Shown here piece after piece: positions 50,516-59,330 of a DNA stretch of 64,000 nt. The stretch's first letter is position 1. Each line of letters opens with the position of its first letter. The notes beneath the pieces were generated by a model. That model searched no databases. It was not told where the DNA came from and saw only the letters and a program-made list of their open reading frames with translations. The translations under genes were made by a program, and so were the position numbers. The stretch is from the NCBI GenBank assembly GCA_020186115.1, contig WSYJ01000186.1, forward strand, positions 968,501 to 1,032,500. Reading direction: 5' to 3'. This DNA is from Histomonas meleagridis. Its lineage: Eukaryota; Parabasalia; Tritrichomonadida; Dientamoebidae.

Positions 50516-50932
50516 GATTGAAATTCAATCTTAAGTAAACTTTTTAAAAGAATTTTGGATTCCAAAGGTTTATCTGCCACATTCGGAAAGTGTCTTTTAT
50601 CGTTGATATGGTGAAAGCGTTCAATTTTTCTGATAAAAGTTTATATGAATAAGCGTTCTGTTTATTTTTTTCTTAATATCAAAAATAAACATTTCAATAT
50701 TGAATCAAACTCTTTGTGATCGGAAAAGCGTTAAAAGTGTCATTTGAGGTTAAAATTGAAGCAAAAAAAAATCAATTTTTTTTATTAAGTTGAAAACAAA
50801 TAAACCATAGTACACAATGAGATAATCCTTCATGTTTTTTAGTATTCGTAATGTACATAAAAATATATACTTTTCAATTACGTTATATTAGATCCATAAA
50901 TCTTTTTCATTTTCTAATAATCCTCCAATTGC
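50516..50932. other. Intergenic, nothing recognised
   Basis: AT-rich sequence between two minus-strand genes. An AAAAGCGTTAAAAG string lies near 50726 but no gene follows it. Confidence 0.4.
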
Positions 50933-52144
50933 TTAATCGGGTCTTTCTGTACTTTCTATAACAAGTTCATTATCATCTTCAAGACTTCTTGATGATTGTT
51001 CTACAGTTTTAATATTTTTGTTTCTTATAAGGAAAAATATAATTCCAATGATAATAAAAACAATTACCACAGCGCCACATATAATACCAATCAAGATACT
51101 TTTGTTAATTGTATTATCATTTATTTCGTCCTGCACATAAGAAACAAAGAATCAAGAATAAAAGCTTAAATAAGTAGAAAACTTAATTACTGAAAAATTA
51201 TAAAAAATATATTTCGAGAGTAATATAGTAATATCAGAATTTAATCTTGATAAAACAAATGAATTTGTTGACAATGAAATTAAGGTGATTGTTTCTGTAA
51301 ATGACAAGAAATAAATCAATGTATATGAAAATGTTAATGAATCTTTTATTCGTGAATATGATTCTGTTAATGAATTTGAGGAAATATTTGAATTTGTTAA
51401 TGTTATTGAATTAGATAAAGTAATAATGGTCGAAATGGTTAATGAATTTGTTAATGTTAAAGAACTTGAAATAGTTAATGAATTTGATAAAGTAAATTCT
51501 GGATATAAAGTAAAATGATTCGATTTGGTGAGTGTAATTGATGATACAAATGTTGTCTTTGGTATCATTGTTTCTGATAATGTGTTGGAATATGTTGGAG
51601 ATGGCACATTTGTTATAATTTGTGTTGATATTTGTTTATATGTAAGTGATGAAGTTGATGAAACTTCTGTTGTAACAGATTGATATGAACTTTGAATATA
51701 AGAAGGAGAAACTGTTTGTATTTGAATTCTTGAGTGTGTATATGTCGATGTTTTAGTTGTAATAAGAATATTAATCATATCGTAACATTTTTTAACAGAC
51801 ATACTAGGAGAACATTTTATTTCTGTCGTTGTGTATGAATATGTTGTCGATTTTGTTGATGTTAAAGTACTTTTATATGAATAGTAATAAGAAGAAACAT
51901 ATGTACGCGAACTTGTATACACTGTAGTTGAAATTATAATATTTGTGTTCACTTGTGTATATGAAGATGATGATGTATATGAAGATGATGAAAATAACCA
52001 GTGTATTTTGGCAGAAAAGACTCTCAATTTTGATACAAAAATTGTTGATTGTGTAAATGATGAAACAAGATTGTTCACAAGAATAAATAAAGCAAAAAAG
52101 TGACAAATCTGAACAAGTTGGGAGTTTGGAAAAAAATATTTCAT
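50933..52144 (-). CDS. Ser/Thr-rich surface protein with membrane anchor, interrupted by one stop or an intron
   Basis: The protein begins with a likely signal peptide at ATG 52144 (MKYFFPNS then a hydrophobic stretch). About 300 Ser/Thr-rich residues follow with degenerate repeats such as LTKSNHFTLYPEFTLSNSLT and TLTNSLTISTIITLSNSITL, probably a heavily glycosylated stalk. The frame stops at 51152-51154 but reopens in the same frame with DEINDNTINKSILIGIICGA, which leads into a membrane helix (VVIVFIIIGIIFFLI) and a short tail ending at 50933. A 60-base segment, GTAATTAAG...TTATGTGCAG, from 51195 to 51136 would be removable as a phase-0 intron and would join the two parts. A nonsense mutation is the alternative. 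Confidence 0.6.
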
Positions 52145-52336
52145 CAAATTAATTTGCATAAATTGCAAGATTAGATAATGAAAAATAAATATCAATTTTC
52201 TTTTGTCATACAAATTAATAATTATATTTCGATATTTCTTTTATGTTGTGTATAAATGAATTAAGATATTTTCGTTCTATGCCAAAATATTTTCAATACA
52301 TATTTGGTCGTACTGTGCCCTTAACGTCTGTCGTTT

Positions 52337-53209
52337 TTGAATGAATTTTATATTGAATTATTTGGGTTGTATCTTCAAACAATTGGAGCAAACAGAGACC
52401 AAACAAGTTATTTTAAAAACTTTAAGTCAAAAACCATTTTAAACGCAAATGCTAATGGAGAAGAATCATTTCCTCTCATTTCAAAATCTTCAAAAATTTC
52501 AAATGAATCTATCCTCAATCCTTACTTTCAAATGGCAAGAAACATAAAATATGAAATAGAACACCTACAGGTTGAAGAGGATAATTTAAGTAAGTTACAA
52601 AAACAATTTCTTCGTCCAACGTTTATAGTTGATGATACCAATGAAAAGATAAGTTCATTAACCGCTACCATAAATAACAAAATTGTAGAACTTAAGAAAA
52701 CGTGTGAAATGTTAGAACTTGATTCGTCTGAAAATGAAGACTGTAAAATTATTATTCAAAATCTTCAATTTTCTCTAAAAGAAAAACTCAACAAATTTTC
52801 TTTCAAGCATAATATTGCTCAGCAAACATTTTCAGCCAGTGTGCAAAAGAATATTGCACAACATGAATCAAACGATACAACTATTGAAAACTATGATTTC
52901 ACTTTGGCTGACAACGTAGATCAAGAACGAATAACTCTTCATGATGACGAACAAGAAATCGAGGAACTTGCACGGAGAGCTGCAGTTGTTCACGATCTGT
53001 TTGCTGAACTTGGTAACATCATTGCAATGCACTCGGAACTCACAGACAGAATCGATTTCTGCATCGAAACGGCATTAAATAATGCAGTTGTGGCGCACAA
53101 CGATATTGTCAAAGCTGCATCTTATCAGAAAAAGTCGCGCATGTGGATATGCGCAATTGTGCTTTTAGTTTTAGTGATTATATTACTAATATTTGCAATT
53201 CTTAAATAA
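52337..53209 (+). CDS. STX16: Syntaxin-16-like Qa-SNARE with altered zero layer
   Basis: The 290-residue frame aligns by eye with syntaxin 16: FLRPTFIVDDTNEKISSLTA parallels the conserved HLNRPTLDD segment, and the SNARE motif at about 202-262 (ELARRAAVVHDLFAELGNII) is followed by ASYQKKSRM and one C-terminal membrane helix (268-289). Syntaxin 16/Tlg2 acts in endosome-to-Golgi fusion. The residue at the ionic zero layer, Gln in nearly all Qa-SNAREs, is His232. The frame has no ATG at its head: it opens with TTG 52337, while an ATG at 52341 is in another frame and the first in-frame ATG is Met67 (52535). A very short intron or frameshift near the start is likely; the limits given are those of the open frame. 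Confidence 0.8.
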   Translation: MNEFYIELFGLYLQTIGANRDQTSYFKNFKSKTILNANANGEESFPLISKSSKISNESILNPYFQMARNIKYEIEHLQVEEDNLSKLQKQFLRPTFIVDDTNEKISSLTATINNKIVELKKTCEMLELDSSENEDCKIIIQNLQFSLKEKLNKFSFKHNIAQQTFSASVQKNIAQHESNDTTIENYDFTLADNVDQERITLHDDEQEIEELARRAAVVHDLFAELGNIIAMHSELTDRIDFCIETALNNAVVAHNDIVKAASYQKKSRMWICAIVLLVLVIILLIFAILK

Positions 53210-53282
53210 AAATATCATATATCTCAATGAATGATGTTTGATAAATTCAAAATTATCATTATAATTGTGGCAAGCCTAAACC

Positions 53283-53410
53283 ATGGACAAGATTGAAAGG
53301 AATCCTCTCGATGCTCAATCCTGGAATTGTCCATAATTGAAAAATGTGGGGCGACACGAAATTGGAAATTGACCAATTTCATCCAACACCAAAATCCAAG
53401 AAGGGATTTT
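53283..53410 (+). ncRNA. Candidate structured RNA
   Basis: Four perfect stems occur within 128 bases of otherwise very AT-rich intergenic DNA: ATGGACAA (53283-53290) with TTGTCCAT (53327-53334); nested inside it GATTGA (53291-53296) with TCAATC (53315-53320); GAAATTGG (53358-53365) with CCAATTTC (53373-53380); and AAAATCC (53391-53397) with GGATTTT (53404-53410), directly followed by T-rich sequence as in a terminator. The stretch is visibly less AT-rich than its flanks. No snRNA, snoRNA or SRP signature was recognised, so class and strand are open. Confidence 0.35.
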
Positions 53411-54708
53411 TATTTAAAATGTTATCTCTATACAAGGAGTTCAAAAGATTTTTTATATGTTAAGCTGTTAAGAAATGTAAGTGATAAAGTGGCACAACTT
53501 AATTAATGGAAAGCAATTTCAATCGAAAGTTACAAGCATATTTATGTAACATAAAATATCTGGAATTAATTAGTAATTAAAATACACTTAAACATCACAA
53601 GAACAGTCAAAATTATTAATTATTAATTGTTTTCTCAATAAATAATAAGCCTATCTAGGCTCCCATGAAAAACCTTTATACGGGAAAAAAAACTGCAAAC
53701 ATACACCTTAATATAGTTTAAGCTAATACTGTAGCATTTTTCATAGAGAACATATTTAATTGTATATATCTAATAATTTTTTCGATTTAAATTTGTAATT
53801 TTCGTAATATTCCTATTTTTCACTCACTTCACTTAGGAGAAATTTTATTCTCGATTTTCTAATCAAATATAAATTAAGTAATATTTTTGGGGCTGAAAAT
53901 ATATTAAAATTTCTATTTGCTAATAAACGATATAATTAATGATTTATTTGAGTTTTTGTTGTATGTCTACATGTTTTTCATTGCCTTCTTTTTTTTTTTA
54001 AATATTTACGTTAACGTAACTATAGAGTAAGCATATTTATCAGTATCAAACTGAAATTATATACATGAATACCAAAGACAACATTTGTACCATCATTTTA
54101 TCAGATCAACTTTGTTAATTAAACAAAATTTTGTTTAATTTATTTTTTTATTTATAAAATAATATATAAATGATTAATCCAGTTACCATGTAAAAGTAAT
54201 AATATGGTAATAAAATAATGTATTGTTAATTTGAGTAATCTAGGTGCAAACACTAAGATGATCTTAAAGAAACAATTTTAATTTAACATACTTTTCCTTC
54301 AGTATTCGCTTTTTACTCAGATATAAAATAAAATTAAATTTTCCTTGAGTATTTCCATATGTAATTCAACATGAATTTGATTGCATTTTATAATACAACC
54401 TAAGCATTATAGTGTATAAAATATTTAATTAAAGGAAAACTAATAAAAAGATATATTATTAAAAATTCTTTTTATAATAAAAATATTTTATATATTTCAT
54501 GTTCAATCAATACAAATTTTAATTATAAATATGTCATTATAATAATTATTTATTGCAATACATATTTACAATAATTATTCTTTGCCATATACATAATAGC
54601 TTTATAAAGACAACATAAATCTATAATAGCATAAATTCACAAATGAATAAAAACCTGTCGAAATTGAATTCAAATATCCGTTAGATTTCTTCAAGGAATT
54701 AAACGAAA
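53411..54708. other. Long AT-rich intergenic region
   Basis: About 1.3 kb without open frames or recognised repeats. Its end holds the likely promoter of the kinase gene (TATCCGTTAGATTTC, near 54676). Confidence 0.5.
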
Positions 54709-56268
54709 ATGAGTTCAAAGGGAATTGACTACTCACCAAAAGACAGAATCAATTTACTAAAGCTTAGGCTTGCTGGCAATGATAACTTTGATAGCAATGC
54801 ATCAAATCAGCAACATGATTCAAATTCAAGTCATGCGACTACTTCTGACTCAATTAAATTTCATAGATCTCAATCTGAAATTAATATAGAGTCACAAATT
54901 CCAAACAAATTATTAAAAAACATACAAAGAAATAATAAAACAAATGAGGACCATAAAAAAATTGATGAAATAGCAATTCGCTCTCAGGTTGAAAAAGAAC
55001 TTCGTGAAGAGTATGAAAATAAGTTTACTCGAATGAAGGATTGCCTTGTACAATATGTTTCGAAATATACTACATTAAATGAAGAAATAACTTCGATGGA
55101 ATTAATTCAACGTCAACAAAAACTTGGAAGTATTACAACATATTTAAATGGAACAGCTCGATGGCATGGTGGTATAGATTTCATGCGAACCGAACGTGAA
55201 ATTGAACTCATTAATCGACAAATCAAAGAAATCGACGATATCAAGAAAACAGAAAAAACCATATCACAGAATCTCCAACAAAAAAAGTCTAATCTTATGG
55301 CAAGTCTCAAAGAAAAGAAACAAATACTTCGCCAACTTGAAGAAGAACGAAAGAATTATGCCTATCAAATTAGGCTTGAAAATGACAAGTCCCTTTCAGA
55401 GTTCCATCCAAACCAGTACCTTGACGACGGAAGATACCTTCTTGTAGAGTACATTGGTCGCGGCGGATTCTCCGAAGTTTGGCTCGGATTGGACATCAAA
55501 GACGTCAAAACCGTCGCCGTCAAAATTCAGAGGATGGACCCGCAGTGGTCCCAAAGCGCGAAAGCAAATTTTATTCGTCACAGCGGCCGTGAAATCGAAA
55601 TCCTTCGTTCTACACAGCATGAAAATGTTGTTTCTTATTATGGCTACTTTTATATAGGAAATGATACAGTTGCTCTTGTTATGGAATATTGTTCAGGTGG
55701 AGATCTTGCAGAGTTAATAAGAAAACGTGGGAAAATTCCAGAGAAAGAAGCAAAGTCTATTCTTGTTCAGGTAATTCAAGGACTTTTGGCACTACGGGCA
55801 AAAGAAAATTCAGTTATCCATTATGACCTTAAACCTGGAAATATCATCTTCAATAGTGATGGTGTTGCCAAGATAACAGATTTTGGTCTTTCAAAGGTTC
55901 GCGAACATGATGAAAGTGCAATTGAACTTACATCACAAGGAACAGGAACATATTATTATGCAGCGCCAGAAACATTCCAAAAGGGGAAATCGGTGCTTAT
56001 AACGTCAGCAGTTGATACTTGGTCACTTGGAATCATTTTCTATGAAATGTTATATGGACAGAGGCCATTCGGAGAAGAAGTATCACAACAGACATTTGCT
56101 GCACAAATGGATAGAATGAGCGGGAAAGTTGTGTTTCCACAAGGTACAAAAGTATCCGATGCAGCAAAAAATTTTATTACGCTGTGCTTGGAGAGGGATC
56201 CTGGAGCAAGGCCTGTTTTGGATGAGATTGCAAAGAATGACTACATTAAGGCTATGATTGCGGGTTAG
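54709..56268 (+). CDS. TLK: Tousled-like protein kinase
   Basis: A 519-residue Ser/Thr kinase. The N-terminal 240 residues are disordered and then coiled coil, as in TLKs. The kinase domain has GRGGFSEVW, Lys272 (VAVKIQR), HYDLKPGN with catalytic Asp373, ITDFGLSK with Asp391 and the TLK-type activation stretch IELTSQGTGTYYYAAPETF. HYDL instead of HRDL is a TLK hallmark, and the coiled coil mediates dimers. TLKs phosphorylate the histone chaperone Asf1 during chromatin assembly. The stretch encoding residues about 240-300 is noticeably richer in G and C than the rest of the gene. ATG 54709 is preceded by TATCCGTTAG. Confidence 0.9.
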   Translation: MSSKGIDYSPKDRINLLKLRLAGNDNFDSNASNQQHDSNSSHATTSDSIKFHRSQSEINIESQIPNKLLKNIQRNNKTNEDHKKIDEIAIRSQVEKELREEYENKFTRMKDCLVQYVSKYTTLNEEITSMELIQRQQKLGSITTYLNGTARWHGGIDFMRTEREIELINRQIKEIDDIKKTEKTISQNLQQKKSNLMASLKEKKQILRQLEEERKNYAYQIRLENDKSLSEFHPNQYLDDGRYLLVEYIGRGGFSEVWLGLDIKDVKTVAVKIQRMDPQWSQSAKANFIRHSGREIEILRSTQHENVVSYYGYFYIGNDTVALVMEYCSGGDLAELIRKRGKIPEKEAKSILVQVIQGLLALRAKENSVIHYDLKPGNIIFNSDGVAKITDFGLSKVREHDESAIELTSQGTGTYYYAAPETFQKGKSVLITSAVDTWSLGIIFYEMLYGQRPFGEEVSQQTFAAQMDRMSGKVVFPQGTKVSDAAKNFITLCLERDPGARPVLDEIAKNDYIKAMIAG

Positions 56269-56434
56269 AGCTAATTGTCAGAATTTTTTGTTGTTTTGTT
56301 GTGTAAAATATTTTTAATGTTTGGGTTTATAGGCAGTTTAAAATTTTAAAGTATTTGTCGCTATAGAGAATTTTAAAAATTTCATTTTAGAGAATTTGTT
56401 GTTTTCAATTGAAAACGATTAGATTTTGAGTTCA

Positions 56435-56476
56435 ATTGGGGTATCCTCGAAACCGTTAAATCTTCATCAAGGCCTG
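56435..56476 (+). promoter_or_regulatory. Two promoter motifs before the armadillo-type gene
   Basis: ATTGGGGTATCCT (56435-56447) is followed by GAAACCGTTAAATCTTCATC, which contains an AACCGTTA element and an initiator-like TTCATC, 15-40 bases before ATG 56491. Confidence 0.5.
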
Positions 56477-56490
56477 TAGGTATACAATAA

Positions 56491-57819
56491 ATGCTTCCAA
56501 AAGAAAATTATACACAATTAAAGAATCTACATATTGCAAGTCGAGTGCTACAAGCTTCCACTGTTCCTCAAGCATTTATTTTACCTTTTGAAAAATTTCA
56601 TAAGTATGCCAAAATTTTAGCAGAAACACCACAAAATGTAACCACTGATATGCTAAGTGTCCTACATATTCATTTTGCATTTGCTCATATTACTTTTACA
56701 TCTAATGATGAAATTTCAATATTTCATTCTTTATTAAACATCTTGATCAATTCTCAAAGTGAAGAAATAACTCTCGGAGTAATGAGGTGTTTATTTCCTA
56801 TAGTTTATTTTTCAGATTCTTCCAAATCAAGTTACTTAATGGAACTGGTGAACATTCTTGCACAATTTATTACAACAAACAACCTTCATATTTTATCACA
56901 CTTACTTAATCTTCTAACTGAGCTTACTACCAAATCCAAGCGATTTACTCTTTCTATTTTCAGTAATATCAATTATAAATATTTAATTCAAATCATTACC
57001 ACTCTTAATATTGAACAAATTCAACAGCAATGCTTTAATTGTCTTACTAACCTCACATATTCTATCAAAACTCTTAATCAAGAATATGCTGAAGATATAA
57101 TATCATTAACAATAAAAGTTTTCCATTACAAAATACGATATCTTTACGAACGATCTCTACGTTGTATTCGTTACATTGCCATTAAAGGTTCTATTTGGCC
57201 CAGATTTATCTCAAGTCATCAAATAATTCCACATCTTAATTTTTTTCTTTCTAATGATTCCCCAACCATAGTTTTTGACACTTTGTGTGTTCTTGAGCAA
57301 CTTTTGTATGGTAATGAGATATGCGATAATGTTGATATCCTTTCTATCATCGATTTAATGGGAACATATAGCTGTGCTCAGCTAAAATCAGCGCAATTTA
57401 TAAGCGCATATTTGAATAAGTTTCCAGAAAGTGCTGAAGTTTTAATCAATCTTGGAAATTTGGTTCAATACTTAAGAAATGCACTCGAAAATGCTTCGTT
57501 TGAAATGAAGCTACAATGTGTTGGAATTTTACGGTCTTTAATATGCAATTGTTCAATTAAAGAAAAGTATGAAATTATCAAACAAATTGATATCATTTTA
57601 TTGGTACAAATGCAACCAAATGTGGCTGCACCAATTTGTTTGTTGATATTTTCAATATTAAAAATGTATTGTATAACCTTGCAGGTTGTGGGCGATTCAG
57701 AAACTTTCAGAAGTATGTTCTTGAACGATATGGTACAGAAAACGTTTGAAGAATTGTCAAGTTTACAAAACGAACAAATTTCAAATTTGGCTATTGAATT
57801 CCTTCAAATGGAAAATTAA
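56491..57819 (+). CDS. Armadillo/HEAT-type helical protein
   Basis: A 442-residue, all-helical protein built from about ten armadillo-like repeats (for example QIQQQCFNCLTNLTYSIKTL and MKLQCVGILRSLICNCS). The pattern is that of importin-alpha-type proteins, but no importin-beta-binding N terminus and no Trp-Asn array of the NLS groove are visible. No signal or membrane segment. The function is unassigned; importin-alpha-like or other ARM scaffold is as far as the sequence goes. Confidence 0.6.
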   Translation: MLPKENYTQLKNLHIASRVLQASTVPQAFILPFEKFHKYAKILAETPQNVTTDMLSVLHIHFAFAHITFTSNDEISIFHSLLNILINSQSEEITLGVMRCLFPIVYFSDSSKSSYLMELVNILAQFITTNNLHILSHLLNLLTELTTKSKRFTLSIFSNINYKYLIQIITTLNIEQIQQQCFNCLTNLTYSIKTLNQEYAEDIISLTIKVFHYKIRYLYERSLRCIRYIAIKGSIWPRFISSHQIIPHLNFFLSNDSPTIVFDTLCVLEQLLYGNEICDNVDILSIIDLMGTYSCAQLKSAQFISAYLNKFPESAEVLINLGNLVQYLRNALENASFEMKLQCVGILRSLICNCSIKEKYEIIKQIDIILLVQMQPNVAAPICLLIFSILKMYCITLQVVGDSETFRSMFLNDMVQKTFEELSSLQNEQISNLAIEFLQMEN

Positions 57820-57892
57820 TGGTTTATGTATGTAAAATATTGAATTTTTATTTATTTTTTTTTATTGTTGAAATCAAAGAAACCACTAAAAA

Positions 57893-58177
57893 CTAAGCGG
57901 AATCAATACCACCATCGTATGGTTGAGACTTCGCAACATCCCACCAATCATATCCGAGTTTCCACGGATATACTTTAATTTTAGGATCAGATTTAAGTGG
58001 TTCCCAATTACTTTCTTTTGTTGATGGAGTAATTCCCTTTACCCAAACTGTTTTTCCTTTATACTTTTCACTATTTCCACCATCCATAACTAAATCTTCT
58101 ATATAGAAATCAGCATATAGTGTTATGTCACTGTTTAGTGTGTTCTTTGGCATAGACATAGTTGGTGAGTGCTCCAT
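57893..58177 (-). CDS. Small acidic protein, unrecognised
   Basis: A 94-residue protein rich in Trp, Tyr, Lys and Asp (KTVWVKGITPSTKESNWEPL, WKLGYDWWDVAKSQ). ATG 58177 is followed by a second possible start at Met7. I recognise no family. The spacing, strand change and unbroken frame are those of a real gene. Confidence 0.45.
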   Translation of the reverse strand: MEHSPTMSMPKNTLNSDITLYADFYIEDLVMDGGNSEKYKGKTVWVKGITPSTKESNWEPLKSDPKIKVYPWKLGYDWWDVAKSQPYDGGIDSA

Positions 58178-58712
58178 TCTCGAAATTGTGCTTTAGGTTT
58201 TGTAATTGTGAAATTCCTAATTGAGGACTAATGGAGGCCATTGTGCGTATAAATATAATATTTGATTAGTGATTTTCCAGGAATTTAATGAACATTGTTG
58301 GAAATACGAATATAAGAAATATCTTTCTGATTTAGAGGTCGACCATTAAATAAATGCTTTCTTATTAGGCATGAATAAGTTTGGAGGTTGTTAAAGATAT
58401 ACAAAGTTATTGTCACCAATTGTTCCTAATTGTCCTTCTAATTTTCCTTCTTCACCATTTAAGTCATAAACAATTAAACATTTTCCTTCTGGATGAAATC
58501 ATTATATTTCTTATTTGTATTTTCATCAAATGTTTTGATTTTTTCCTTTTTTCATCTTTAATTATAGTTTTGAAATCATTTGAATATTTTTTAATTTCTT
58601 TGTTAAAAATTTCCTTTATTTTTTGTTTGGCTTTTTGTTTAAATATTTCATACAATATAAATTGTTTCATTTAGCTTTGATGAAATTGATTAATATCATA
58701 TATTATGATTTC
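58178..58712. other. Intergenic, low-complexity frames only
   Basis: Two opposite open frames lie around 58381-58674, but they are Phe/Ile/Lys-rich, low in complexity and overlap each other, so neither is called. No RNA gene seen. Confidence 0.4.
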
Positions 58713-59162
58713 TTATGTTAAGTCTGTTAAGTTTGATAATCTTTGGAACATTTCATAAGAACTTTCCGCGCTTAATACAAATTCTTTTCGTGATTCTTCA
58801 ATAATGATATATATTGCTTTGTGCAAATAATTTAAATCCGTAATTAAATAAATCGCTTTGCTCATGGGGGTCTTTATTGAGCCATACTGTGGAAGTGGAT
58901 TTGCTTCTTTAATTCCATCGTCTGATACTATTTTTATATCAATATTTTATCTTTGCATTTATTTTGAAATTCAGCAAAGTTATATTTTTTAACGTTTGTG
59001 ATCAAAGATACTATATGTGTCGTAACTTTATCTTTGTATAAACATTTATAAACTTTATTGACAATATAAAAAAATTTTCTAATTGTTATGGCAGTAGAGA
59101 AATCCAGAGTAATACTTGGTGAAATTAATGGAATAGCAACATTCCTAAATGCATCATAATGT
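58713..59162 (-). pseudogene. Decayed gene fragment, family unknown
   Basis: The minus strand reads DAFRNVAIPLISPSITLDFS and on to NFAEFQNKCKDKI, then after a frame change near 58945 VSDDGIKEANPLPQYGSIKT to a stop at 58713-58715. Sequence complexity is that of a genuine protein, but the frameshift and the lack of a start mark it as a remnant. I do not recognise the family. Confidence 0.4.
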
Positions 59163-59330
59163 GCAATGTGTTGACAAAGAAGTTAGCGATGAACTTCCAG
59201 AATCTGTAAATAATCCATCACAACATTGAGTGTAACAAAACCGCCTGAAAATCATTTGAAAAAAAGTCAATTCATTCTAATTACGCGTAAGAATTTACTT
59301 CTCAGATAGTTTACTAAATTAACGCTTAGC

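Noticed and set aside
53283-53410. U-snRNA, SRP RNA or box H/ACA snoRNA identity for the hairpin cluster
   Set aside because: No U6 ACAGAGA, U5 loop, U2 5' end, SRP loop or H/ACA box pair could be found in the right places.
58381-58674. 97-codon hydrophobic frame
   Set aside because: Phe/Ile/Leu-rich low complexity in AT-rich DNA, overlapped by an equally poor Lys-rich frame on the other strand.
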